DNA of 64,000 nucleotides from Terrimesophilobacter mesophilus (GTDB lineage: Bacteria; Actinomycetota; Actinomycetes; Actinomycetales; Microbacteriaceae). The stretch is taken from positions 1,240,001 through 1,304,000 of the forward strand of contig NZ_JACHBP010000001.1 of assembly GCF_014200375.1 (NCBI RefSeq). Reading direction: 5' to 3'. The notes under the pieces are model-generated. The model did not search any database. It worked only from the letters and a program-made list of their open reading frames with translations, and had not been told where the DNA came from. Shown piece after piece: positions 24,549 through 33,288 of this stretch. Every line of letters starts with the position of its first letter. Position 1 is the first letter of the stretch. The position numbers and the translations under genes were made by a program.

Positions 24549-25292
24549 GTGCCCATCGTGGAAGCCTCTACGCGACATTCCGTCCGCGCCCGACTGCGTG
24601 AACTCGTCGCCGCCGCGAACGTCGGAGATCGACTGCCGAGCGAACGCGACCTCAGCGTGCGCTGGGGAGTCGCCCGGATGACGCTGCGGCGAGCCGTCGA
24701 CACGCTCGTCGCCGAAGGGATCGTCGAACGCCGACACGGTTCCGGCACCTACGTGACCCCGCAGCCTTTCGTCCGCATGCTCGGGCTCACCTCCTTCTCC
24801 CAGGACATGCGCGACCGCGGTCTCATTCCGTCCAGCCGCCTGCTCGCGTTCCGCGTCATTCCGGCCGACGGGACCCTCGCCGGCCAGCTCAGGATCCCGA
24901 TCGGCGACCCCGTCCTGAGCTTCACCCGGCTTCGCACGGCAAGCGGCGACGCCATGGCGGTCGAGTCCGTGTGGATCCCGCAGAAGTTCGTCCCCGGCCT
25001 CGGCGGAAGCGACCTGGGCGGATCCCTCTACGAACTCCTTGCCGAGCGCTATCGGATCACCACCGGCGCGGCGAAGGTGTCGATCGAACCGGTCCTGCCG
25101 GAGCCCCGCGTACGAGAGCTGCTCACGCTTGACGAGGACCAGGCCTGCCTGCGCATTCGCATGGTGGACTCGGACACCCGCGGGCAGGTCATCATGATCG
25201 CCAACTGCGTGTATCGCGGCGACCGCTACCAACTGTCGGCCGACATCACAGGGGCGGCGTTCCTGTCGGCGGCGGTCCGGCGGGCAGGATGA
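24549..25292 (+). CDS. GntR-family regulator, HutC/DasR subfamily
   Basis: A 247-residue regulator. The winged helix is in residues 10-75 (ARLRELVAAANVGDRLPSER, VARMTLRRAVDTLVAEGIVERRHGSGTYV). The rest is a UTRA ligand domain (GLTSFSQDMRDRGL, then FTRLRTASGDAMAVESVWIP), as in DasR, NagR and HutC, which often bind amino-sugar phosphates. The GTG start agrees with a leaderless promoter; a second GTG three codons on is possible. It heads the operon and overlaps the kinase start by four bases (ATGA). AGTGGTCT repeats upstream are its probable sites. Confidence 0.92.
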   Translation: MPIVEASTRHSVRARLRELVAAANVGDRLPSERDLSVRWGVARMTLRRAVDTLVAEGIVERRHGSGTYVTPQPFVRMLGLTSFSQDMRDRGLIPSSRLLAFRVIPADGTLAGQLRIPIGDPVLSFTRLRTASGDAMAVESVWIPQKFVPGLGGSDLGGSLYELLAERYRITTGAAKVSIEPVLPEPRVRELLTLDEDQACLRIRMVDSDTRGQVIMIANCVYRGDRYQLSADITGAAFLSAAVRRAG

Positions 25293-26218
25293 GCGGGGTT
25301 CTCGCCGTGGACGGCGGCCAGTCGGGCATCCGGCTCAGGCACAGTCAGAGTCGGGAGGTGGTCGAACTCGAGGGCGTCAGCCGTCTCGAAGGCGATCCGG
25401 TGGAACGAGTGGGGTCCCTCATCATCGACGCCGTCGGAGCCGCAGGATTCCCCACGGCGGACATCGCCGTACTCGGGCTGACCACCGCTCCCTCGGATTC
25501 GCGGGACAGGGCTCGGCTTTCCGGCGCTCTCGCCGAGAGCCGGGTGGCGAGCGAGGTCTGGATCGCGGATGACGCGGTGACCTCCCACGTCGGGGCGCTG
25601 TCGGGCGAACCCGGCGTGTCCCTCGTCGTCGGCACGGGAGTCGCATGCCTCTCTCGGTCGGCGGACGGCAAGCCGCGCATCTTCGATGGTTACGGATACC
25701 TGCTGGGCGACGACGGCGGTGCGTGGTGGATCGGCAGGGCCGGGGTGCGGGCCGCGCTCGACGCACACGCCGGTCGAGGTGATGCCACCTCTCTGGTGGA
25801 AGCGACGATCGAGCGATTCGGCGCGATTCAGGACCTGCACGTGAGGCTTCACGATTCCGCCAGGCCGGTCAACGACATCGCCCAGTTCGCCCGGGAGGTC
25901 CTGCGCCTTGCCGCGGGAGACGACGCGGTCGCCCGCGAGATAGTGAACGACGCGGCCGACCTCCTGTTCGACACCACTGTCGCCGCCGCTCGCTGGTCCG
26001 GATCACGCGCCGTCGCCGTAGCCCTCGGCGGCCGGATGTTGCAGCCGGGAACTCCGCTCCGCGCCAGGCTCGATGAGCTGCTGGCTTCGGAGCCGGAGTG
26101 GCTGCTCGCACGCAGTGCAGACGGGACAGCACTCGACGGCGCCATGGCGCTCGGCCTGTCCGGTGCAGGACCCTTCAGCGATCTCGTGGATATAAGGAAA
26201 GAAGGAGTACACGAATGA
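25289..26218 (+). CDS. BadF/BadG-type sugar kinase, N-acetylglucosamine-kinase-like
   Basis: A 309-residue ASKHA-fold kinase. Phosphate 1 loop is VLAVDGGQSGIRL, the second loop is VVGTGVACLSRS and the hallmark GDDGGAWWIGRAGV matches BadF-type GlcNAc kinases (GDEGSxxWIG). These phosphorylate N-acetylglucosamine or related amino sugars with ATP. Adenosine-binding ALGGRML is near residue 250. ATG overlaps the GntR stop and the gene overlaps the SIS gene. In this locus it should trap the amino sugar released by the GH84 enzyme. Confidence 0.88.
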   Translation: MSGVLAVDGGQSGIRLRHSQSREVVELEGVSRLEGDPVERVGSLIIDAVGAAGFPTADIAVLGLTTAPSDSRDRARLSGALAESRVASEVWIADDAVTSHVGALSGEPGVSLVVGTGVACLSRSADGKPRIFDGYGYLLGDDGGAWWIGRAGVRAALDAHAGRGDATSLVEATIERFGAIQDLHVRLHDSARPVNDIAQFAREVLRLAAGDDAVAREIVNDAADLLFDTTVAAARWSGSRAVAVALGGRMLQPGTPLRARLDELLASEPEWLLARSADGTALDGAMALGLSGAGPFSDLVDIRKEGVHE

Positions 26219-26955
26219 GTCGTGACGCCAGGAGTTCCGGGCGCGAGTTTCTCGCCATCGCCCGGCAGCTGATCGAGCGGCTGGAGTTGGAGGAGTGGGA
26301 GAACATCAGCGCTGCAGCCGTCTGCGTCGCCGACGCCCTGGAGGGCGGCCACTCCATCCACGCGTTCGGCACCGGGCACTCGCACATGCTCGCCGAGGAA
26401 CTCTTCTATCGGGCCGGAGGGCTCGTCCAGGTGAAGCCGATCCTGTTCGAGGGACTCATGCTGCACGCCAGCGCCCCGCTGAGCACATCGCTCGAGCGCC
26501 TTGACGGGCTCGCCGCGGCACTCCTGAAGGACCACCCGATCGCTCTCGGCGACGTGTTGATCGTCGCATCCAACTCCGGGAGCAATGCCGTGACCTCCGA
26601 ACTCGTGCAACTCGTCAAGGAGCTGGGCGTGACATCGATCGCACTCACGAGCCTGCACCACGCGATGTCCACGTCTGCTCGATCGACGAAGCTCCCTCGG
26701 CTTCACGAACTCGCTGACATCGTGATCGACAACGGCGGTGCCGTCGGCGATGCGGCCATCGCCGTCGACGGTTTCGACAAGCGGATCGCACCGACCTCCA
26801 CGATCGTCGGGGCGGCGATCCTCAACACCATCGTCGCGGAAGCAGTGCAGCTCCTCATCGAGCGCGGCGTCCGGCCCGAGGTCTACAGCAGCAGCAACCT
26901 CGACGGCGGCGACAAGGCCAACGCCAACTACGTGGCGAAGGGGTTGGCCAGATGA
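26215..26955 (+). CDS. SIS-domain phosphosugar protein, UPF0309/NagS-like
   Basis: A 246-residue protein with a sugar-isomerase (SIS) fold: HAFGTGHSHMLAEELFYRAGG, then VLIVASNSGSNAVTSELVQL, the phosphosugar loop. It fits the UPF0309 type of single-domain SIS proteins; a Streptomyces member (NagS) has been reported to act on glucosamine 6-phosphate. It does not look like NagB (different fold) or MurQ (longer, other motifs). GAAGGAG precedes the ATG; the kinase stop overlaps by four bases. Probable substrate: the product of the kinase. Confidence 0.85.
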   Translation: MSRDARSSGREFLAIARQLIERLELEEWENISAAAVCVADALEGGHSIHAFGTGHSHMLAEELFYRAGGLVQVKPILFEGLMLHASAPLSTSLERLDGLAAALLKDHPIALGDVLIVASNSGSNAVTSELVQLVKELGVTSIALTSLHHAMSTSARSTKLPRLHELADIVIDNGGAVGDAAIAVDGFDKRIAPTSTIVGAAILNTIVAEAVQLLIERGVRPEVYSSSNLDGGDKANANYVAKGLAR

Positions 26956-28289
26956 CCGCCTCGAAGTCGCCGTTCGCCGTGCGAGGGATCATCGAGGGCC
27001 ACTACGGAAAGCCGTGGTCGCATGACCAGCGGCTGGACATCGTTTCGTTCATCGCGGACAGGGGAATGAACACCTTCGTGTACTCGCCGAAGGACGATCC
27101 GCTCGTCCGGCGCGACTGGCGTGTGGCCTACAGCGGCGCAGCTCTCGAGCGGCTCGCGGAGCTCGTCGACGCGTGCGCCGGCCGCCACATCCGATTCATC
27201 TACTGCCTCTCGCCCGGCCTGTCGATCGAGTATTCGAATCCATCCGATCTCGACTCGCTCTCTGCGAAGTTCGACAGTGTCGCCTCCATCGGCGTCACAG
27301 ACTTCGGTCTGCTGCTCGACGACATCCCGCCGCAGCTCCAACACGAGGCCGATCGTGTTCAGTATGTCGACCTCGTCGACGCCCACATCGATCTCGTGTC
27401 GAGGCTGTACGACTCGTTGCCTGCCGGCGACTCTCTCGTGGTGTGCCCCACCGTCTACTGCGGGTACGGGGACGAGGAGTACGTCACCCGCTTGGGTCGC
27501 GCGATCGACCCGCGGATCGACCTGTTCTGGACCGGTCGTGCGATCTGCTCCGCCACCATCGACCTCGCCGATGCTGCGACATTCGCGCGGTCCACCTCTC
27601 GCCCAGCGACCTACTGGGACAACTACCCCGTCAATGATGTGGCGATGACGCACGAGCTGCACGTCGGTCCGTACCAGGGTCGCGATCGTCACCTGTTCCG
27701 ATTCGCCACCGGGGTCATCGCAAACGGAATGGAGCTCTTCGAGTCCTCCAAGATCGCGTTTGCGACCATCGCCGACTACCTGGCGGATCCGCAGTCCTAC
27801 GACCCGCAGGAGAGCTGGGTTCGAGCGATCGACCTGGTCGTCGGCGAGGCCGACAGCAGCGCCTTCACCCTGTTCGCGGACAACGTACGTACCTCCTGCC
27901 TGTCGGAGGAAGAGGCTCCGATGGTGTCCGCAGCGCTCGCCCGATTCGCGTTCCGGTTGCAGCAGGGCGAAGCGGTTGCCGCGGGTGAAGAACTGCGAGA
28001 GTTCGCCGAGCGTCTGTCCGGCGCCGCACGGCACCTTCTTGAGGGCGGGGTTCGGAACCGCGCTCTCCTCGCCGAGGCGCGACCATGGGTCGAGAAGTTC
28101 TCGCTGGGAGCCGACATCATGCTCGACCTCGCGAGTCTCGCGGTCGAGGGCACCCTGGCCTCGCTCGGGCGCGAGCGAATGGAGGCGAGCCTCGCCAGGC
28201 TTCGTGAACTGCGGCCGAGCGTGTTCGGAGCCGCGCTCGAGATGACCCTCACCGATCTCCTCGCGACAGTGAAGGAGGATACGCGATGA
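26952..28289 (+). CDS. Family 84 glycoside hydrolase (O-GlcNAcase-type beta-N-acetylglucosaminidase)
   Basis: A 445-residue hexosaminidase. The N-terminus has GIIEGHYGKPWSHDQRLD, YSPKDDPLVRRDWR and the catalytic Asp pair at residues 123-124 (FGLLLDDIPP), all classic for GH84, which uses the substrate's own N-acetyl group in catalysis. The C-terminal part (from about 290) is a helical bundle. There is no signal peptide and no secretion motif, so it works in the cytoplasm on an imported GlcNAc conjugate or on a cell protein. The start ATG overlaps the SIS stop. Most bacterial GH84 enzymes are secreted and large; this short, cytoplasmic one is closer to the bare catalytic core. Confidence 0.93.
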   Translation: MTASKSPFAVRGIIEGHYGKPWSHDQRLDIVSFIADRGMNTFVYSPKDDPLVRRDWRVAYSGAALERLAELVDACAGRHIRFIYCLSPGLSIEYSNPSDLDSLSAKFDSVASIGVTDFGLLLDDIPPQLQHEADRVQYVDLVDAHIDLVSRLYDSLPAGDSLVVCPTVYCGYGDEEYVTRLGRAIDPRIDLFWTGRAICSATIDLADAATFARSTSRPATYWDNYPVNDVAMTHELHVGPYQGRDRHLFRFATGVIANGMELFESSKIAFATIADYLADPQSYDPQESWVRAIDLVVGEADSSAFTLFADNVRTSCLSEEEAPMVSAALARFAFRLQQGEAVAAGEELREFAERLSGAARHLLEGGVRNRALLAEARPWVEKFSLGADIMLDLASLAVEGTLASLGRERMEASLARLRELRPSVFGAALEMTLTDLLATVKEDTR

Positions 28290-29572
28290 CCGCCGTCCAC
28301 GCCGGTGCCGCCTCGCGGGTACTGCACCTCGATGCGGGCCTGCCGCTGTCGGGTTACGTGGTCGAGCATCGCAATGCCGAAGATCCTAACGAAATCCTGG
28401 ATGTGCGTGCCCTCGTCATCGAGAGCGGTGGAGGCACCACGGTGATCGTCAGCTACGACCTGCTGTACGGCAGCGAAAGCCTGACGACGCAACTGCGCGA
28501 ACTCATCCGGGTCGCTCATGGAATCGACGGGACCGGGGTGCTGGTCAACGGCACACACACCCACTGCTCGCCACGGGACACCACCGCTCGCGTCAATCCC
28601 GAACTGGTGTCCAGTCTGGCGGCGAGCGGGCTCGAGGCGGTCACGGCCGCTCTCGCATCGCTCGCGCCGGTCCGAGTGGTGTCCGGTGCCGCACACGGCA
28701 TCGGGATCGGACAGAACCGCCGCGAGCCAGACGGCGCGGTCGACGACTCGGCACAGCTGGTCGTGTTGCAGCGCCTCGACGGATCGGTTGCGGCGACGGT
28801 GGTCAACCTCGCCTGCCACCCCGTCGTGCTGGATGACGAGACGACCGTCTATCACCCCGACTTCGTGGGCACTCTCCGCTCGCTCGTCGAACAGGCATAC
28901 GGTGGCACCTGCCTGTTCCTGCAGGGCTTCGCCGGCGACACGAACCCGATCGTGACCGAGCACACGATCCGCGAAACCCGGCGCGTCGGTGCCCGCGCCG
29001 CAGCTCCGATCCTGGCCGGCTTCGCCGAATTGCTGGCGACTGATCGGAACCCGACGGTCTACAACCTCAGCCTCGGCAGAGAGGTGGCCGTCGCCCAGCC
29101 TTCGGGGACGATCCACACCGGTCCCATCAGGTGTTCGAGTGTGCTCGTGACGGCAGCCCAGCGCTCCCTCGACAGACCGGAGCGACCTGAGGCCGCCGAC
29201 GAGGCCAGGCGCATCGAGGAGTGGATCACCGCGCTCTACCGGGTGCAGGATCCGATCTTCAACTCGATGGACATGCTTGCCGAATATCGCGGTGACCTGC
29301 AGCTGGAGGTCCAGTCGATTGCGCTGGGGGACGAGCTGCTCATCATCGCCTTCCCCGGAGAGCCGCTGGGCGAGGTCCGTCGCCAGATCATTGCCGGCCT
29401 GCCCGGAAGACAGGTGCTCACGGTCGGCTATTCCAACGGCTCCCCCGGCTACATCCCCTACCGGGCCGCCTATGCCCACTCGGGCTACGAAGTCGGATGC
29501 TCCACCGTCGCACCGGGAACCGCGGAACGGCTGGTGGCCGCTTGTCTCGAAGCGCAGAGTCCGACCCGATGA
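28286..29572 (+). CDS. Neutral/alkaline ceramidase-like hydrolase, cytoplasmic
   Basis: A 428-residue protein with the N-terminal fold of neutral ceramidases, zinc amidases that split N-acyl bonds. Seen are VNGTHTHCSP (two metal His, residues 91 and 93), NLACHPVVL (His178), FLQGFAGDTNP, and GYIPYRAAYAHSGYEV, the Tyr-containing region near the C-terminus. It lacks a signal peptide and the C-terminal domain of secreted ceramidases. The ATG overlaps the GH84 stop. Since no NagA deacetylase is encoded nearby, it may remove an acyl group from the amino sugar; this is inference. Other possibility: an esterase-like member with no amidase activity. Confidence 0.82.
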   Translation: MTAVHAGAASRVLHLDAGLPLSGYVVEHRNAEDPNEILDVRALVIESGGGTTVIVSYDLLYGSESLTTQLRELIRVAHGIDGTGVLVNGTHTHCSPRDTTARVNPELVSSLAASGLEAVTAALASLAPVRVVSGAAHGIGIGQNRREPDGAVDDSAQLVVLQRLDGSVAATVVNLACHPVVLDDETTVYHPDFVGTLRSLVEQAYGGTCLFLQGFAGDTNPIVTEHTIRETRRVGARAAAPILAGFAELLATDRNPTVYNLSLGREVAVAQPSGTIHTGPIRCSSVLVTAAQRSLDRPERPEAADEARRIEEWITALYRVQDPIFNSMDMLAEYRGDLQLEVQSIALGDELLIIAFPGEPLGEVRRQIIAGLPGRQVLTVGYSNGSPGYIPYRAAYAHSGYEVGCSTVAPGTAERLVAACLEAQSPTR

Positions 29573-29613
29573 CTTCTGCCTGTGTCTAACAAACGAACTG
29601 AAAGGTAAAGGAA

Positions 29614-30948
29614 GTGAAAACTCGAACGAACAACATGCTCAAGGCCTCCATCGCAGCGACCGCTGTCATGGTCGTCTTGGCCGGATGCTCGACCGCATCC
29701 GATTCTGGTCCCCAGCCGGAGAAGGACGCCCCGAAGGATCTCTCCGGAAACATCTCCGTGTGGTGGAGCCAGAGCGACCGGGAAGCAGACGAAGCCCGAA
29801 CGGCGCTCGAAGGCTTCAAAGCGCTCTACCCGAACGTCAAGGTCACCTATCACGACGGCCAGTCGGACGAGCAGATAGCGAAGGCCATCGCGACCAACGC
29901 CGACATCGACATCGCGATCTCGAGTGGGCCGGACAGCCTGGGGACGTTCTGCACATCCGGCGCGTTCGTCGATCTCGCTCCGTACATGAAGCGCGACAAG
30001 GTGGACATGTCAGTGTTCTCCGGCGCGGCCAAGGAGTACACGCAGCTCAACGGTGAACAGTGCAGCCTTCCGTGGCTGAACAATGCCTACGGCCTGTATT
30101 ACAACACTGATCTGCTGGCGTCGGCAGGGGTCACTGAGCCCCCGAAGACCTTCAGCGAACTCGAGGATCTCGCGCTCAAGCTCACCACGTACAACGCCGA
30201 CGGGTCGATCAAGACCCTCGGATTCAACCCGCTCATGGGGTTCTACGAGAGCCTGCCGCCGCAGTGGATGGGCACCGTCAACGCATCGTGGATGCCCAAG
30301 GGCGAAGCATCGTTCTCCACGGATCCCGCATGGGCCAAGCTCATGACCTGGCAGAAGGACTTCATCGACAAGATCGGTTACGACAAGCTCCAGGCCTTCA
30401 CGGCTGGCCTGGGCGATGAGTGGTCTGCCGATCAGGCCTTCGAAACCGGACAGATCGCGATGGTCCTCGACGGGGAATGGCGGGTGGCCTTCATCCAGGA
30501 CCAGGCTCCGGGCATCGCTTTCAAGACCGCGCCGATGCCGACTGCCGATGACAACGCCGACGCCTATGGCGCCGGCTACGTCTCCGGGAGTACCGCAGGC
30601 CTCACTCGGGCTTCCAGGAACCCCGAGGCCGCCTGGGCGTTCCTGAAGTACGCGACCATGGACACGCAGGCGCTCGTCACGGCAGCCAACCTGCTGAAGA
30701 ACATGCCCAGCACGGAAGCCTCACGTACTTCACCCGATCTGACGCTTCCTGAAGCATCGGACACGTTCCTTCACATTGTGAGCAATCCGTATTCTGTGAC
30801 GGTGACGCCGGCATTGTCCGGGAGCGCAGTCGGTGAGAGTGTGCTCAAGTTCATGCAGCAGTTCCAGGCGGGTGATGTCTCCAATCTGCAGGAGGGGCTC
30901 ACGAAGTTGGACTCCGACATCATGAACGCGATCGAGCTCAGCAAGTAG
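29614..30948 (+). CDS. Sugar ABC transporter binding lipoprotein
   Basis: A 444-residue family 1 solute-binding lipoprotein. Signal peptide MKTRTNNMLKASIAATAV and lipobox VLAGC (Cys25). The mature part opens with GNISVWWSQ and has the usual binding-protein blocks (NAYGLYYNTDLLASAGV, then DGEWRVAF). GTG start with GGTAAAGGAA upstream, 41 bases after the hydrolase stop. By position the ligand should be the GlcNAc-containing substrate of the GH84 enzyme, perhaps a glycopeptide or a disaccharide. Confidence 0.9.
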   Translation: MKTRTNNMLKASIAATAVMVVLAGCSTASDSGPQPEKDAPKDLSGNISVWWSQSDREADEARTALEGFKALYPNVKVTYHDGQSDEQIAKAIATNADIDIAISSGPDSLGTFCTSGAFVDLAPYMKRDKVDMSVFSGAAKEYTQLNGEQCSLPWLNNAYGLYYNTDLLASAGVTEPPKTFSELEDLALKLTTYNADGSIKTLGFNPLMGFYESLPPQWMGTVNASWMPKGEASFSTDPAWAKLMTWQKDFIDKIGYDKLQAFTAGLGDEWSADQAFETGQIAMVLDGEWRVAFIQDQAPGIAFKTAPMPTADDNADAYGAGYVSGSTAGLTRASRNPEAAWAFLKYATMDTQALVTAANLLKNMPSTEASRTSPDLTLPEASDTFLHIVSNPYSVTVTPALSGSAVGESVLKFMQQFQAGDVSNLQEGLTKLDSDIMNAIELSK

Positions 30949-30958
30949 GGGATCGATC

Positions 30959-31951
30959 TTGACCGGCACGATCGTTGAGGGCCGAGCGCTTCACGGTGCT
31001 CGGCCCGCACGCCGAAGAGTCTCCCGATATCGCCGAAATCGGCACCTGGTCATTTGGGCCATGCTCACTCCGGCGATCCTCGGGCTACTCGTGTTCTTCG
31101 TCTACCCCCTGGTCGCGAACCTGTACTACTCGTTCACCAGCTACGACCTGCTGTCGCCTCCCCGATGGATCGGCCTGCGCAATTACACCTACCTGTTCAC
31201 GCAGGATCCGAGAGTGGCAGCTGCCGCGCTCAACACCCTCTGGCTCGTCCTCATCATGGTCCCGATAAAGATCCTGGCGTCGCTGGGAGTCGCGGGCCTC
31301 CTGATGAAGGCCAGGCGAGTGTCCGGATTCTGGCGCACCGTGTTCTACCTTCCGGCGCTGGTCCCGCCGGTTGCGTCCGTGGTCGCTTTCGTCTTTCTCT
31401 TCAACCCCGGCAGTGGACCCGTCAACGCGGCTTTGCGCTCGGTGGGCATCGCCGGGCCGCTCTGGTTCAACGACCCCCAATGGTCGAAGCCGACACTGGT
31501 CGTGCTCGCCATCTGGGTCATGGGCGACGTCATGATCATCTTTCTTGCTTCGCTTCTCAATGTGCCCCGGGAGCAGCACGAGGCCGCCGCTCTGGACGGT
31601 GCCAATGCCGCACAAAGAATCGTCTACGTGACGCTGCCGGCCATCGCTCCCGTGATCCTGTTTGCGGCCGTGACGGGCGCGATAGCAGCGTTGCAGTACT
31701 TCACGGAGGCGGCAGTCGCATCCGGGGTGGCCAGTGGAAAGTCCGGCGTGTACACCAAGCTCTCGGATGTCATGGGCTATCCCGCCGACTCCCTGCTGAC
31801 GTACACGGAATGGCTGTACGCACGTGGATTCGGGAGCTTCCAGCTGGGTTACGCTGCCGCGCTCGCCGTGGTCCTCTTCGTCGTGACCGCTGTCTTCATG
31901 GGATTGCTGTTGCGGAGATTCGACGCATTCAACCCGGATGGAAGATCATGA
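30959..31951 (+). CDS. Sugar ABC transporter permease, MalF type
   Basis: A 330-residue permease with six spans, beginning LVIWAMLTPAILGLLVFFVY. The EAA loop is HEAAALDGANAAQRI. The start is TTG, seven bases after AGGGGA; the next gene overlaps by four bases. The N-terminal 30 residues are basic. It pairs with the MalG-type permease that follows. No ATPase gene is in the operon. Confidence 0.88.
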   Translation: MTGTIVEGRALHGARPARRRVSRYRRNRHLVIWAMLTPAILGLLVFFVYPLVANLYYSFTSYDLLSPPRWIGLRNYTYLFTQDPRVAAAALNTLWLVLIMVPIKILASLGVAGLLMKARRVSGFWRTVFYLPALVPPVASVVAFVFLFNPGSGPVNAALRSVGIAGPLWFNDPQWSKPTLVVLAIWVMGDVMIIFLASLLNVPREQHEAAALDGANAAQRIVYVTLPAIAPVILFAAVTGAIAALQYFTEAAVASGVASGKSGVYTKLSDVMGYPADSLLTYTEWLYARGFGSFQLGYAAALAVVLFVVTAVFMGLLLRRFDAFNPDGRS

Positions 31952-32790
31952 ACCACAACACCCAGAGCCGTCACAGGGTTCTCAACTTCATTGCCGACAA
32001 CACGATCCTGGCTGTCCTCGGGGCCCTGTTCATCGCCCCCATCGTCCTCGTCCTGCTGACGTCGTTCATGTCCGGTCGACAAACGCTGACGGCCTCATGG
32101 TGGCCCGATCCCTGGGAGTGGGACAACTACGTCAAAGCCTTCACCGAGGTGCCGCTCGCCAGTTGGTTCGCCAATTCGACGATGTACGCCGTCTTGAGCA
32201 CGGTGTTCATGATCGTCTCGTCGGTGCCGGCGGCCTACGTGCTTGCCAAGATCAAGTTCCGCTTCTCCAACGTCATCTTTCTCGCCATCATCGTCGCGAT
32301 GCTCCTGCCGCCGCAGGTCACGATCGTGCCCATCTATGTCATGTGGGCGAAGATCGGACTCACCGGCACGTTGTGGCCACTCATTCTGCCCAATCTCCTG
32401 GGAAGCGCCTTCTCGATCTTCCTGCTCCGACAGTTCTTTCTCACGATTCCGAGCGCATACGCTGACGCAGCTCGAGTGGACGGAGCGGGAGAGGTGGGCG
32501 TTCTCCTCAAGGTGATGGTCCCGATGACCCGATCCGGCATCGCGGCCGCCGCAATCTTCCAGTTCTTCTATTCCTGGAACGACTTCTTCGGCCCGCTGCT
32601 CTACACGTCGGAGAACCAGCAGGCCTGGCCCGTCGCCTACGGGCTCGCAACCTTCCACGGCTCACACGGCACCGACTGGGGCATGACCATGGCCGTGACG
32701 ATGCTGGTCACCCTCCCCGTCGTCATTGTCTTCTTCTTCGCCCAAAGGGTGTTCGTGGAGGGAATCAACCTCACCGGTGTCACGGGTTGA
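31948..32790 (+). CDS. Sugar ABC transporter permease, MalG type
   Basis: A 280-residue permease with six spans (first ILAVLGALFIAPIVLVLLTS). The EAA loop is ADAARVDGAGEVGVL. The C-terminus FVEGINLTGVTG is the common MalG-type end. ATG overlaps the previous stop. It closes the amino-sugar operon; the same-strand genes stop here and the next gene is convergent. Confidence 0.9.
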   Translation: MNHNTQSRHRVLNFIADNTILAVLGALFIAPIVLVLLTSFMSGRQTLTASWWPDPWEWDNYVKAFTEVPLASWFANSTMYAVLSTVFMIVSSVPAAYVLAKIKFRFSNVIFLAIIVAMLLPPQVTIVPIYVMWAKIGLTGTLWPLILPNLLGSAFSIFLLRQFFLTIPSAYADAARVDGAGEVGVLLKVMVPMTRSGIAAAAIFQFFYSWNDFFGPLLYTSENQQAWPVAYGLATFHGSHGTDWGMTMAVTMLVTLPVVIVFFFAQRVFVEGINLTGVTG

Positions 32791-32837
32791 TGCCTGGCTC
32801 ACCCGGAATCGATTCCGAGACGTGCGCCTCGACCGGG

Positions 32838-33224
32838 TCAGGCATCGCTGAAGTTCACCTCCACGAGTGGGCTACCGGAGAGCCAGTCCTCGAGAGTTCC
32901 CTCAACTGCCTCCCCGCCGTCGCGAAGTCTCGTCACGATCGCTGAGAGGACCATCTGTCGTTCGACGTCGTCGACAATCGGCCGAGCGACGGCGGCCAGG
33001 TCAGCGACGGTCGAACCCTTCATGTGGAAGACGAAGTTCGGCGAGCTCTGAAGATTCGCGTACCAGCTACGCCTCCCAGGGGTGCCGGTCAGGTAGATCT
33101 TCCCCGCCACCGTGAAGAACCAGATCTCGATCCGTCGTGGCTCGCCCGAGATCCGACCCGTTGTCGTGATGTCGATCGTTCGGTCGGTGTCGAGCGCCCG
33201 ACGTATGTCCCTATTCGTGTTCAT
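32838..33224 (-). CDS. Deazaflavin (F420)-dependent nitroreductase-like protein
   Basis: A 128-residue split-barrel protein of the nitroreductase/Ddn-like group. TTTGRISGEPRRIEIWFF, then GKIYLTGTPGRRSWYANL and NFVFHMKGS match the F420-binding family found in actinobacteria. The cofactor may be F420, FMN or heme in different members, so the call is by family. I start at MNTNRD; the frame runs further but upstream codons lack family similarity. It is convergent with the amino-sugar operon and lies downstream of vapC on the same strand, 64 bases apart. Confidence 0.8.
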   Translation of the reverse strand: MNTNRDIRRALDTDRTIDITTTGRISGEPRRIEIWFFTVAGKIYLTGTPGRRSWYANLQSSPNFVFHMKGSTVADLAAVARPIVDDVERQMVLSAIVTRLRDGGEAVEGTLEDWLSGSPLVEVNFSDA

Positions 33225-33288
33225 CGTCTGGTGCCATAGTGGCGACGGTAGCCGATGGAGGAGACTGTCGCGAACACCGGCTCGAGGA

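Noticed and set aside
32804-32817. CGGAATCGATTCCG palindrome as terminator of the amino-sugar operon
   Set aside because: It has no loop and no T-run; probably chance or a minor site.
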